Below, in pieces: positions 8,849 to 17,478 of a stretch of DNA of 64,000 nucleotides. The position numbers and the translations under genes are program-made. Every line of letters begins with the position of its first letter. Within the stretch, counting starts at the first letter, position 1. The DNA is from CAZGDB01 sp964524705 (GTDB lineage Bacteria > Pseudomonadota > Gammaproteobacteria > Berkiellales > Berkiellaceae), in assembly GCA_964524705.1 (NCBI GenBank), contig CAZGDB010000006.1, positions 1 through 64,000 of the forward strand, given 5' to 3'. Under the pieces are notes generated by a model, which made no database searches, was not told the origin of the DNA, and saw nothing but the letters and a program-made list of their open reading frames with translations.

Positions 8849-9226
8849 ATGACGAATGCGTATTGGTGTTTATTGGCAGTGATTTTGTTCCCCTATTTCT
8901 TTGTGGTTGCCGCTAAGGTGGGCACTCCAGGGTTCAATAACCATGCCCCACGAGACACCTTAGAAAAAGCCAAAGGCTGGGCCAGACGTTGCCTTTGGGT
9001 AGAACAAAACTCTTATGAAATCCTACCTGCTTTTGCAGCAGCGGTTATCGTGGCACACACCATGGGAGCTGAACAGGACTCTATTGATCGCTTAGCGTAT
9101 ATCTTTTTAGCGTCCCGTATTGCTTATGGGGCTTGTTTTGTAACCGATAAAGCGACGTTACGTAGCTTGGCATGGTTTGCAGGCATGATTTGTGTGATTG
9201 GATTATTCTTATTGCCACAAGGTTAA
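8849..9226 (+). CDS. MAPEG-family membrane protein
   Basis: About 125 aa with four hydrophobic segments and the MAPEG-like pattern of Arg and Glu residues (ARRCLWVEQNSYE) after the first helix, as in the bacterial inner-membrane branch of this family. MAPEG proteins include glutathione-dependent enzymes of membrane-bound eicosanoid and detoxification metabolism; the role of the short bacterial members is unknown. The ATG at 8849 is chosen over a TTG two codons earlier. A bidirectional terminator follows. Confidence 0.7.
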   Translation: MTNAYWCLLAVILFPYFFVVAAKVGTPGFNNHAPRDTLEKAKGWARRCLWVEQNSYEILPAFAAAVIVAHTMGAEQDSIDRLAYIFLASRIAYGACFVTDKATLRSLAWFAGMICVIGLFLLPQG

Positions 9227-9250
9227 TATATCGACGTATTTTTAATTCTA

Positions 9251-9283
9251 AGAAAAAGCCGAGCTTAGCTCGGCTTTTTCTTA
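9251..9283. terminator. bidirectional rho-independent terminator
   Basis: A near-perfect inverted repeat, AAGAAAAAGCCGAGC, short loop, GCTCGGCTTTTTCTT, has an A-run before and a T-run after. It lies between the convergent MAPEG gene and the solute-binding-protein gene and can end transcription of both. Coordinates may be off by one or two bases. Confidence 0.85.
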
Positions 9284-9297
9284 TCTATCACCACTAA

Positions 9298-10023
9298 TTA
9301 ATGTGTTGATTTTTTAGTCGTCCACTTATCACGCATTTTTTCGAGCTTTCCAGAACTTACCAGCTCTTTCATACCTTTATTAAACATATCCATCACTTCT
9401 TTACCTTGCGGTGTATCACTAGCAATAAAATATACATCAAAATCTATGACTGGCTTCATACTAAAGGTAGAGAGATCTAAGAAAGCCGCTTCACTGGCTA
9501 CTTTAATATCCTCTTCGTAATCTATTAAAAAATCAGCATACGTATCACGCACTTTTTTCAGCCCGGTTTCTAGTTCTGTAAAACTGTTCTTGGTAAAAGG
9601 TACACCCATCATACTTTCAAAATCATACCCTTTGTAAATAGCGACGATTTTTTTTTCCAAACTAGGCATACCTTTAAAATCAGGATTACGATCCGTTTTA
9701 AAAAGAGCAACCAACGTTATATGATCCATAGGCTGTTCAGAATACAATACATTACGTGGTGGTTGTTTAGCATACACAAACGCACCATCTATTTTTTTTT
9801 CACTCACTTGTTGAGCTGCAATTAAATAAGGTAAATTTTGATAACTAATCGTCACGCCTTTTTCTGTAAAAATAGCGTTTATAATATCCCAATACAGCCC
9901 TGTCTTATCCACATTATTATAATTAAAGCGCTCACTCCCCGCTAAGGTGATAGATTTGACTTCAGCTATGGCAATTTGTGGTAACAAGCATAATAAAAAG
10001 GACAACCAAAGTATCCGACGCAT
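9298..10023 (-). CDS. periplasmic solute-binding protein (SBP family 3-like)
   Basis: About 241 aa from the ATG at 10023, which has GGGAGCG upstream. It begins with a Sec signal peptide (MRR, a hydrophobic run, then AIAE cleavage near residue 21). The mature part has the layout of family 3 periplasmic binding proteins: an N-terminal ligand lobe (GLYWDIINAIF), a crossover with a DGAF motif, and a C-terminal MRDKW end as in amino-acid-binding proteins. No permease or ATPase gene is nearby, so it may be an orphan sensor or binding protein; the ligand is unknown. ispG lies directly upstream on the same strand. Confidence 0.7.
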   Translation of the reverse strand: MRRILWLSFLLCLLPQIAIAEVKSITLAGSERFNYNNVDKTGLYWDIINAIFTEKGVTISYQNLPYLIAAQQVSEKKIDGAFVYAKQPPRNVLYSEQPMDHITLVALFKTDRNPDFKGMPSLEKKIVAIYKGYDFESMMGVPFTKNSFTELETGLKKVRDTYADFLIDYEEDIKVASEAAFLDLSTFSMKPVIDFDVYFIASDTPQGKEVMDMFNKGMKELVSSGKLEKMRDKWTTKKSTH

Positions 10024-10033
10024 AACACGCTCC

Positions 10034-11254
10034 CTATGTTGTGATTTGTACTGCAAACCTCTGTTTTAAATACCCTTCTAAAATCTGAATAAATTCATCT
10101 GCAAGATGCTCACCCTGAAGGGTAATTACTTTCTTACCTTCAATAAAAACTGGCGCCTTAGGCATCTCACCGGTACCTGGCAAACTAATCCCAATATCGG
10201 CATGCTTGCTTTCTCCAGGACCATTCACGATACACCCCATGACTGCAATTTTAACAGCCTCTACACCAGGATAGCACGATTTCCAAATTGGCATCTGTTC
10301 GTCTATATGCTTTTGTATACGCGCGGCCAGAGATTGAAATACGGTACTTGTCGTTCTACCACAGCCAGGGCAAGCCGTCACCGCTGGTCTAAATTGACGC
10401 AAACCCATCGCTTGCAATACTTCCTGGCAAACCCTCACTTCCTGGGTTCTGTCGCCGCCGGCTTCGGGCGTTAAGGAGGCCCTAATAGTATCCCCTATTC
10501 CTTCCTGTAAAAGCACCCCAAAAGCCACTGCCGTCGCCACAATCCCCTTGGTAGACATCCCTGCCTCTGTTAACCCTAGATGTAAAGCAAAGTTACTACG
10601 TTCTGCTAGCTTACGATAAACAGAAATCAAGGTACTAACCTCGCTTACCTTACAAGATAAGACTATTTTATTTTCAGCAACGCCCATTTTTTGTGCAAAG
10701 TTAGCGCTTTGTAAAGCTGATTCTACTAATGCTTCTTGGATCACAATCGCCATAGGTTCTGGTTGAGACAATGCTAAATTGGTTTCAATTTTATGTGCAA
10801 GCAAGGCTTGATCTAAACTACCCCAGTTCACCCCAATCCGAATAGGTTTATCATGCTTTAAAGCATGTTCTACTATGGTTGAAAACTGTTTATCTTGTTT
10901 GGCCCCAAAGCCTACATTCCCAGGATTAATACGATATTTCGCCAATACTTTTGCGGTTTCAGGGTAATCATTCAAGAGTTGATGACCATTATAATGAAAG
11001 TCACCCACTAATAACGGCTCATGCCACCCCATTTGAATTAACTTATCATAAATCGCAGGTACTGCTGCAGCTGCTGCTGCATCATTCACTGTAATACGCA
11101 CTAACTCTGAGCCTGCTTTCCATAATGCAAAAGATTGAGCCGCGGTTGCAGCAATATTTTCTGTAGGCGTGTTGGTCATAGATTGCACAACAACGGGCGC
11201 ACCCCCACCTATGATAATCTTACCAACTCTGACAGGGGTGGTTTGAATGCGCAT
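10034..11254 (-). CDS. ispG: 4-hydroxy-3-methylbut-2-enyl diphosphate synthase
   Basis: A 406-aa enzyme of the MEP isoprenoid pathway that converts ME-cPP to HMBPP using a 4Fe-4S cluster. The N-terminal TIM-barrel signature (VVVQSMTNT) and the C-terminal cluster cysteines (CPGCGRT near residue 295 and CIVNGPGE near 340) are in place. The next gene downstream starts 11 bases after its stop. An HU/IHF-type gene lies 17 bases upstream on the same strand. ispD is found elsewhere in the window, so the organism uses the MEP route. Confidence 0.95.
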   Translation of the reverse strand: MRIQTTPVRVGKIIIGGGAPVVVQSMTNTPTENIAATAAQSFALWKAGSELVRITVNDAAAAAAVPAIYDKLIQMGWHEPLLVGDFHYNGHQLLNDYPETAKVLAKYRINPGNVGFGAKQDKQFSTIVEHALKHDKPIRIGVNWGSLDQALLAHKIETNLALSQPEPMAIVIQEALVESALQSANFAQKMGVAENKIVLSCKVSEVSTLISVYRKLAERSNFALHLGLTEAGMSTKGIVATAVAFGVLLQEGIGDTIRASLTPEAGGDRTQEVRVCQEVLQAMGLRQFRPAVTACPGCGRTTSTVFQSLAARIQKHIDEQMPIWKSCYPGVEAVKIAVMGCIVNGPGESKHADIGISLPGTGEMPKAPVFIEGKKVITLQGEHLADEFIQILEGYLKQRFAVQITT

Positions 11255-11270
11255 AAAGCCTCTCTAATTA

Positions 11271-11558
11271 TTATTTATCTAATTTGCTTTTGTTTACAAA
11301 CTTACTTGGTTTAAAATGTACTTTTAAGCGAGGTTTAGGGGGGAGCTGTTCCCCGGTTTTAGGGTTACGCTTTTGGCTAGTGTGTTCAGTTATTTTAAAA
11401 GACCCAAAACCACGCAGCTCTGCACCCTCTTTTTGTAAAATTGCTTGTGTTAAATGTTCTAAAAAGCCATTTAATAAACGATGGCTTTGTGGTGCACTCA
11501 CCTGTAGTTTGTCTGCCAATCGTAATGCCAACTCTTTTTTATTCACCAAGCAACTCAC
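11271..11558 (-). CDS. HU/IHF-family DNA-binding protein
   Basis: A 95-aa histone-like protein with the family core: helical dimer domain, then GFGSFKI, and the DNA-binding arm with RNPKTGE followed by KPRLKVHFKPSK. IHF and HU bend DNA and organise the nucleoid. The arm sequence and length are nearer to IHF subunits than to HU, but alpha, beta or HU cannot be told apart by eye. It probably shares a transcript with ispG. Confidence 0.85.
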   Translation of the reverse strand: MSCLVNKKELALRLADKLQVSAPQSHRLLNGFLEHLTQAILQKEGAELRGFGSFKITEHTSQKRNPKTGEQLPPKPRLKVHFKPSKFVNKSKLDK

Positions 11559-11667
11559 CTTTGAAAAACTACCTGAATTATAGGGTGTCTTTGGATTGCA
11601 ATCAATGCATTTTAATGGTTTAATCAGCTATATAGCTTTCTCAAAGAACAATACAGGAATCAGTAGT

Positions 11668-12573
11668 ATGTTATGGGTTTTAGGATTATTTGCACTCTTT
11701 GCTAGTTTATTCACTTTAAGTAAATTCGCACTTGCGTTCACAGCACCCTTTTTTCTAATTGGGTCACGTATGTTTGTAGCAGGTTTAGTTTTATTAGCCT
11801 GGGAGGCCTGGCGTAATGGGGGCCTTAAAATTCGTAAAGAAGCGGTCGGATCTCTTGTGCTCTTAGCGCTTACAGGTATTTATATTACAAACATTGCTGA
11901 AATCTGGGGTATGCAATATATGCCTTCCGCTAAAGCTTGTTTAGTTTATTCACTTTCTCCTTTTGTCGCTGCCTTTCTAGCATTTTGTGTTTTAGGTGAA
12001 CGTTTGACTAACAAAAAATGGCTTGGGTTAGTCATCGGCTTTATGGGCTTGTTACCTATTTTGTTTATCCCACAATCTGAAAGCGTAGAGTGGTTAAGTT
12101 TTAAACTCCCCGAACTTGCCATCGTAGTTGCAGTGTTTACCAGCAGTCTTGGTTGGATTTTATTGAAAAAAACCACTCAAACATTTTCTTGTAGCGTTTG
12201 GTTAGCTAATGGCCTGAGCATGTTGATTGGTGGTAGTTTAGCGCTGGTGCATTCTTGGCTAGCTGGAGAACCATGGGCCCCTTTGCCTATCACACCAGGT
12301 CAAGAGTTATTGTTTGTAGAAAGCATGGTTGTCATGTTATTGGTATCTAACGTCATTTGTTACAATTTATATGGTTTTTTATTAAAACGTTTCTCAGCAA
12401 CTTTTATGTCTTTTGCAGGTTTAGTCACACCATTTTTTGCAAGCTTATTTGGATGGTTGTGGTTAGAAGAAAGCATTTATTGGCAATATTGGGTTGCTAT
12501 GACGCTTTTTGCATTAGGTTTATGGGTATTTTATCAAGAAGAGCGTCTTCCTGTGGCCATTGAGGCGCCGTAA
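11668..12573 (+). CDS. EamA/DMT-family transporter
   Basis: A protein of about 301 aa with ten hydrophobic segments in two halves, typical of drug/metabolite transporters. The ATG at 11668 is preferred because AGGAA precedes it and the hydrophobic region starts at once; an upstream ATG adds 24 residues with no matching features. Members export or import small molecules such as amino acids or S-adenosylmethionine; the substrate here is unknown. It is divergent from the HU/IHF gene. A short hairpin overlaps its stop codon. Confidence 0.8.
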   Translation: MLWVLGLFALFASLFTLSKFALAFTAPFFLIGSRMFVAGLVLLAWEAWRNGGLKIRKEAVGSLVLLALTGIYITNIAEIWGMQYMPSAKACLVYSLSPFVAAFLAFCVLGERLTNKKWLGLVIGFMGLLPILFIPQSESVEWLSFKLPELAIVVAVFTSSLGWILLKKTTQTFSCSVWLANGLSMLIGGSLALVHSWLAGEPWAPLPITPGQELLFVESMVVMLLVSNVICYNLYGFLLKRFSATFMSFAGLVTPFFASLFGWLWLEESIYWQYWVAMTLFALGLWVFYQEERLPVAIEAP

Positions 12574-12812
12574 CGGCGTCTCAAAAAAGGCAGGCAATCC
12601 TTTGCCTATACTACTGCATCCTTGCGAACATCCGTGTCAGGCTCCCTGTGACAACATCCTTGCTATCACTTGTTGAGAGTCTATGCCTTTTTAAAAGATG
12701 TACAAGCAGGGTTATGGTGGCCAGCTTACAAAGAGTTATTGTTTTTTCAAATAAAATCAAAGGGTTATTTTTATAGTGTGAACCTTGGCTTAGTACACAT
12801 CGGGCAAATATC
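12574..12812. other. intergenic region between eamA-like gene and rpoS
   Basis: No supported gene. The start contains a GC-rich hairpin over the transporter stop codon (about 12561-12582) followed by a run of A, not T, so it is not a standard terminator for that gene. Around 12615-12665 the word CATCCTTGC occurs twice around a small inverted repeat (TGTCA...TGACA), perhaps part of an intergenic repeat. Confidence 0.35.
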
Positions 12813-13775
12813 TCACAAAGGATAAGAAGATATCCCCTGTTTACGTAATCTGTCTTTAATAATTTGAAGGGCACGATTTTGGCAGGCACGTACTTTCTCC
12901 CGTGAAATCCCTAATAGTTGTGCCGTTGCTTCTAAAGAATGAGATTGTTCTCCATCTAATCCAAAGCGTAAAGTTAAAACCTCACGATATTGTGCTTTCA
13001 GGGTGTGTACATGTTGTTGAATACAATCCCTTAATTCTTCATTCTGAGCCACTTCTGAGGGGTTATAGGCATGCGAGCCAAAGAGATCTAACAACGTATG
13101 TTCTCGGTCATCACTGAGCTTAGAATCCAAAGAGATAAAGGGTTCTATAAAAGTTTGCAGATCTGCAATTTCTTCTTCACTAAACCCTGAGGCCTTTGCC
13201 AGTTCTGTACAGGCTGCTGGATGTTGTAGGTCCTGCGCACATTTAGCACTGATTTTTCCTAAATGCATAATTTTCTTTTGAATATGAACTGGGAGTCGTA
13301 CAGATCTGCTGGAATGTAATGCTAACTGCATACGTTGGCGGATCCAATAGGAGGCATAGGTAGAAAATTTAAATCCCAAGCTAGGGTCAAACTTTTCAAT
13401 GGCATGCATTAAACCGAGATTACCTTCTTCAATTAAATCTAATAAGTGCGTTTTAGAGCCACGATATTTATTGGCTAGTTTCATTACTAATCTAAGATTA
13501 GATTCAACCATTTTATTACGGGCAGCGATATCCCCTGCTTGTGCTTTATGGATACATTCTATTTCTGAAGCAAAATCCATACGTACTATTTTATTGACTT
13601 GATAAGCATAAATTTTAAAAACATTATGCTCATATTGAAGCTCTGCTTCTTGATCTGAAGTGTCAACAGAAACAAGCTTGGGTTCTTCCGTTTCAGTATC
13701 GACTTCCTCTTCAAAGGATAAAGGAAGCACCTTCAACGCATCCTCTATCTCTGCAGGCTTTTGATTACTATACAC
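12813..13775 (-). CDS. rpoS: RpoS-like RNA polymerase sigma factor
   Basis: About 320 aa from a GTG at 13775 that has AGGGGG four to five bases upstream; an ATG 27 codons earlier adds a hydrophobic, unlikely leader. Sigma-70 regions are visible: region 1.2 (LQYEHNVFKIY area), region 2 with DLIEEGNLGL and FKFSTYASYWIRQ, region 3, and region 4 with YREVLTLRFGL and a helix-turn-helix. The region 2 wording and the position downstream of an nlpD-like gene point to RpoS, the stationary-phase sigma factor, rather than RpoD or RpoH. The N-terminus is acidic. An ankyrin gene lies between nlpD and this gene, so promoters inside nlpD that drive rpoS in other species would be far away here. Confidence 0.8.
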   Translation of the reverse strand: MYSNQKPAEIEDALKVLPLSFEEEVDTETEEPKLVSVDTSDQEAELQYEHNVFKIYAYQVNKIVRMDFASEIECIHKAQAGDIAARNKMVESNLRLVMKLANKYRGSKTHLLDLIEEGNLGLMHAIEKFDPSLGFKFSTYASYWIRQRMQLALHSSRSVRLPVHIQKKIMHLGKISAKCAQDLQHPAACTELAKASGFSEEEIADLQTFIEPFISLDSKLSDDREHTLLDLFGSHAYNPSEVAQNEELRDCIQQHVHTLKAQYREVLTLRFGLDGEQSHSLEATAQLLGISREKVRACQNRALQIIKDRLRKQGISSYPL

Positions 13776-13925
13776 AGTTCCCCCTCGTTCCACAGCATTA
13801 TTAAATGTAACTACGTAATGAGAGTAAAAAAAGAGACAAAAGTTCAAAAAAATCACCCATTTTTAAAAATTGTGCTAGGGGCACTTAAAGAAAGTTGATA
13901 TTACACGATTTATATTTTTAACAGG

Positions 13926-15554
13926 TTAGTATTTGAAATGTGAAAAACGTTTACTTTCCGTTGCAATATGTTGCTCCGAAGCTGAAATAATTGAAGCAGA
14001 GCTTGCCAAATAAGAGGGGTTTGATGTAACGCTGATTTCACATATTTCTTTTTTTAAATTTAGCAAGACTTGCATGATTTCCATAAACGGCATTTCTCTT
14101 AATGCATCTTCTAATTCCAAATGCGCCAACCTACTTTCATGCTGAAAAGATGCCTTAATAGTTCCTAATAATTTTTCTAAAGCAAATTGAGTACTTACAG
14201 TGCGTGGGAAAAGATTTGTATTGGCTAAAAAGGAAGTATACATTTGGTGAGTGCACCCCTCAATACTCAATACATCTACGATATCACACAACAATGCTTC
14301 TTTTTTTTGAAACGCCTGAACAATAACTGCTGTTAATCCTACGTAGCCATTCGCTAATAATTGTAGTTTAAGACTAGAGTCTTTATTAACAACAGGGGTT
14401 TCGGGTTGATTACTAACCCTGACCTGTTCATGTATCTGATTTAATATAGCCAAGTGGTGGTTGATGGTTCCAGGCGCACAGGCAGGGTAATACGCTTCTA
14501 CAGATTGACCGGGCTGTAAATACTCATATTGTATACTCACAATACGTTTCCATAAATTATGACGTATATCTTTGAGTTCAATATCAATTTTTTTTTGGAC
14601 AACTTCATTTGTGTCTTGATCATCTAAGCAAGGCGTATTTTTTATATGCTTAATCGCTATTAAATGTTCTGTATCATGAATCGCCAGCCAAACTAATCCT
14701 GCTACTGTTTTAAAGTTTTTCTTAACACTTTCGGAATTATTATGATGCATCACTCTATCAATATAACTGGGGTATTCTCCTTCGCCAGCTATCACTCGTT
14801 TCAAAAGCGCTGCTCTTTGTTGTGCCGTAGTATTTTCTGATTTAGTATATTCTCCAATCCATCCTTCCCCAAAAGGGGTTTGACTTATTTCTTCAATATC
14901 CACACTAAAGGCGGGGCTTGCAATATACGCTACAAATTCTACATATGCATTCTCTATCATTTGTGGTGTTTTATCGGCACTAAGTTTAATAATACTGTTT
15001 TTTATTGATACTTCCGTATGGGGGTCGTGAATACTTTGCCACCCATTGGTATCATAAGAGCGCCACTCTAAAGCTCCACCCACACGTAGCTGGTTTGTAA
15101 AATTTGGAAGGCCATCCCGATCTAAAAAATGGAGCACGTTCGCATTATTATCGTTAGGGCTATTAATTAAAATGTTTTTTTGTTGCAATAAAAATATAAT
15201 AATAGCGCTATTCACGTGTTGTGCCGCTAATAATAACGCCGTCAATCCATCTTTTCTTTTTATATTTATATCCGCTTTTGCCGCAATGAGTGCTTTCACG
15301 ATTTCTAAATGACAATTATTGGCAGCCATATGCAAGGGGGTTACATTATAAAAATTGGTAATATTTACGTTAATGTTTTTTTCTGAAAGCAGTAAATGAA
15401 CGACAGCAATATCGCGATTCTGTACAGCATAATGCAGGGCTCCCCATCCTTCAGGGTTCTTCGCATTAATATCTGCACCTGCAGTAATTAATTCCTTAAT
15501 TTGCTCCACACGACCAAACTGTACTGCTTCAAAAAAGTCTCGCTGATATGGCAT
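13926..15554 (-). CDS. ankyrin-repeat protein inserted between nlpD and rpoS
   Basis: A 542-aa protein with about four ankyrin repeats in residues 1-145 (GADINAKNPEGWGALHYA; VTPLHMAA; KDGLTALLLAA). The remaining 400 residues are not recognised and are probably helical. There is no signal peptide or membrane segment. GAGG lies six bases before the ATG. Ankyrin proteins bind other proteins and in intracellular bacteria are often injected host effectors; export is inferred only. It lies on the same strand as nlpD and rpoS, 50 bases after the first and 150 before the second, where other gammaproteobacteria have no gene. Confidence 0.85.
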   Translation of the reverse strand: MPYQRDFFEAVQFGRVEQIKELITAGADINAKNPEGWGALHYAVQNRDIAVVHLLLSEKNINVNITNFYNVTPLHMAANNCHLEIVKALIAAKADINIKRKDGLTALLLAAQHVNSAIIIFLLQQKNILINSPNDNNANVLHFLDRDGLPNFTNQLRVGGALEWRSYDTNGWQSIHDPHTEVSIKNSIIKLSADKTPQMIENAYVEFVAYIASPAFSVDIEEISQTPFGEGWIGEYTKSENTTAQQRAALLKRVIAGEGEYPSYIDRVMHHNNSESVKKNFKTVAGLVWLAIHDTEHLIAIKHIKNTPCLDDQDTNEVVQKKIDIELKDIRHNLWKRIVSIQYEYLQPGQSVEAYYPACAPGTINHHLAILNQIHEQVRVSNQPETPVVNKDSSLKLQLLANGYVGLTAVIVQAFQKKEALLCDIVDVLSIEGCTHQMYTSFLANTNLFPRTVSTQFALEKLLGTIKASFQHESRLAHLELEDALREMPFMEIMQVLLNLKKEICEISVTSNPSYLASSASIISASEQHIATESKRFSHFKY

Positions 15555-15604
15555 AAGCGCCTCATTTCTTGAGGAGCCATACTAATGCTATTGCTCCGTT
15601 GGCA

Positions 15605-16417
15605 TTACTCTGGTAGTTCTTGCATAGGATCTATAGGACGACCATTACGTCTGATCTCAAAATGTAATTTAACCTGGTCTGCCCCACTTTTACCCATGGT
15701 TGCAATTTTTTGACCTTGTTTAACAGTGTCACCTTCTTTAACAACGATATCATCATTGTGAGCATAAGCTGTGACATAACCATCGCTGTGTTTGATCACT
15801 ACCATTTTGCCGTAGCCTTTAATTCCGCTACCTTGGTAAATCACTGTACCTTCATCCGCGCTGTGAATTGGCGTACCTACAGAACCTCCAATTTCAATTC
15901 CCTTGTTGGTATGCTTATCACCTTTAAAATCTTGAATGACTTTACCTTGAGTCGGCCATACCCAACGCCCTGTCTTTTTAGGTGCTGGTGCTGGAGCAGA
16001 TTCAGGCTCAATGGCAGCTTCTGCTATTTGTTGTTGTACAGCAGGTTGCTCAGCATCTTCTGTAACTGCAGCTTCAGTAGTTTGAGGGGGTGTATCCGTT
16101 TCTGTATTAATAGCAGTTTCTGTTTCAGCCACTTGTGGTTGTTCTTGTGCTTTTGGTAAACTTTCTGCAAACGGCGCGGTTTGTTTATGTTCTGTAGTTT
16201 CAGGCGCAGCTGCTGTTGTCTCTGGTATAGTTGTAGAACTGCTATGATTACTACTAAAAGTGGTAGTCTCTTCTTGAAACTTTGCAGATGTCAGTTTACT
16301 GTCTTTGTTTGTGCTTGCAGAAGAATAAGTAACAACAGGGGCAGTATCATTACGGGAAGAACAACCGCTAACAAACAGACTGCTCAATAATGCTGCATAA
16401 AAAAACTTGTTCTTCAC
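15605..16417 (-). CDS. nlpD: NlpD-like lipoprotein with degenerate LytM domain
   Basis: About 270 aa from a GTG at 16417 (GGGG upstream), which puts a lipoprotein signal at the N-terminus with lipobox LFVSGC; a longer frame would bury it. The middle (about 40-150) is rich in Thr, Glu, Pro and Ala and takes the place where NlpD normally has a LysM domain, which I do not see. The C-terminal LytM/M23 domain begins at WVWPTQGK. Two zinc-site histidines are absent: NKGIEI stands in place of HxGxD-type residues and KLHFEIR has only one histidine, as in E. coli NlpD. It is therefore expected to activate the amidase AmiC rather than cut peptidoglycan itself. Confidence 0.8.
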   Translation of the reverse strand: MKNKFFYAALLSSLFVSGCSSRNDTAPVVTYSSASTNKDSKLTSAKFQEETTTFSSNHSSSTTIPETTAAAPETTEHKQTAPFAESLPKAQEQPQVAETETAINTETDTPPQTTEAAVTEDAEQPAVQQQIAEAAIEPESAPAPAPKKTGRWVWPTQGKVIQDFKGDKHTNKGIEIGGSVGTPIHSADEGTVIYQGSGIKGYGKMVVIKHSDGYVTAYAHNDDIVVKEGDTVKQGQKIATMGKSGADQVKLHFEIRRNGRPIDPMQELPE

Positions 16418-16511
16418 TTTTAACCCCAAAATATAGAATTTTCTATTAGATATCCTAATAGATTTAAGATATTTTGCCAAGCTAATTGTTTTTACTTTGT
16501 TGGTTAAAAAA

Positions 16512-17216
16512 CTAAGCATCTTGTTTTTGTAAACAATACTCTAGCCAATCCAACTCATATTCATAAGTGAGCTTTGGTACCACCCTTTGGGTCATATAAC
16601 TAGTACACAACAACCCTAGTTTTTCTACACAAGAAGCTTCATCAGTGACAGTTGGATCTAACGCGTAAGCTGCCAATGCTTTATCTAGTAAATCGTATTT
16701 AAATACTTGTGGTGTTAATACTTCTACTACTGAATCTCTAGATAACGAATACACTTCATTATTTTCTAAACGCTTTTTAATAGAAGAGGTCATAGGTCTA
16801 CATAGCACTCCGCCGACTGTATGGTTTTGAGTGTGACACCATAACCCTGCCACATCCTCTGCATTAAAATGTGGACGTGCCGCATCATGCACCATCACCC
16901 AGGTAGGATGAGGGGTAGGAATAGCCTTTAATCCACAATGTACAGATTCAGCACGGGTACGACCGCCAGAAACACTACGTAATTTTTCCGACAACTGTTC
17001 AAAAACCTTAAATTCTTTAGCTAAAGTTTCTGGGTAAACCAGTACAATCCCAGCGATATCTAAAGGTAGCGCAAGCAAGCGCTCCAAAGTCCACTGTAAC
17101 AAAGGCTTTCCCGCTACCATTTTGAGTAACTTGGGGCTCCCAAAACGTTGGCTAGTACCACCTGCGGGTACGACGATCCATAAGGGCGTGTTGGTGTTAT
17201 TATTTGCTTGGTACAT
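16512..17216 (-). CDS. ispD: 2-C-methyl-D-erythritol 4-phosphate cytidylyltransferase
   Basis: A 234-aa nucleotidyltransferase of the MEP pathway that joins CTP with MEP. The N-terminal P-loop-like motif is PAGGTSQRFG with PKLL after it (usually AAGxGxRM...PKQ), the CTP/metal motif is VHDAARP, and the end has DEASCVE. The first motif is slightly unusual but the fold signature is clear. It overlaps ftsB by 17 bases, as is common. ispF, which follows ispD or is fused to it in many gammaproteobacteria, is absent here. Confidence 0.88.
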   Translation of the reverse strand: MYQANNNTNTPLWIVVPAGGTSQRFGSPKLLKMVAGKPLLQWTLERLLALPLDIAGIVLVYPETLAKEFKVFEQLSEKLRSVSGGRTRAESVHCGLKAIPTPHPTWVMVHDAARPHFNAEDVAGLWCHTQNHTVGGVLCRPMTSSIKKRLENNEVYSLSRDSVVEVLTPQVFKYDLLDKALAAYALDPTVTDEASCVEKLGLLCTSYMTQRVVPKLTYEYELDWLEYCLQKQDA

Positions 17217-17478
17217 ATTGGAAAAATGTCTCCCCTTCTCGAATCATACCCATATCATGTCTGGCACGTTCTTCTAACGCATCCATACTGTTTTTTAAAT
17301 CTTTCACTTCCGCCATCAATTGCTGATTGCGTAAACGTAGTCCAGATACGCGTTCGTGTTGTGCTCTAAGATCTGCCTTTAAATGCATAATATGCTGAAT
17401 ACTGCCCGGCCCCATCCAGAGTCGCGCCTGTAATCCTACGAATACAGCTAAAAACAAGATACTTAAAACTTTTGCCAT
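17200..17478 (-). CDS. ftsB: cell division protein FtsB
   Basis: A 92-aa protein with one N-terminal membrane helix (about 4-20) and a leucine-zipper-like coiled coil (about 28-70), ending ARHDMGMIREGETFFQYV, the FtsB signature of the divisome subcomplex with FtsL and FtsQ. It overlaps the end of eno by 16 bases and the start of ispD by 17, so the three are one transcript. Confidence 0.9.
   Translation of the reverse strand: MAKVLSILFLAVFVGLQARLWMGPGSIQHIMHLKADLRAQHERVSGLRLRNQQLMAEVKDLKNSMDALEERARHDMGMIREGETFFQYVPSK

Noticed and set aside
12561..12582. GC-rich hairpin over the stop codon of the EamA-type transporter as a terminator
   Set aside because: It is followed by a run of A, not T, on the plus strand, so it does not fit an intrinsic terminator for that gene.
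12611..12889. A 92-codon minus-strand frame overlapping the end of rpoS
   Set aside because: It has no binding site or family resemblance and overlaps the conserved region 4 end of the sigma factor.
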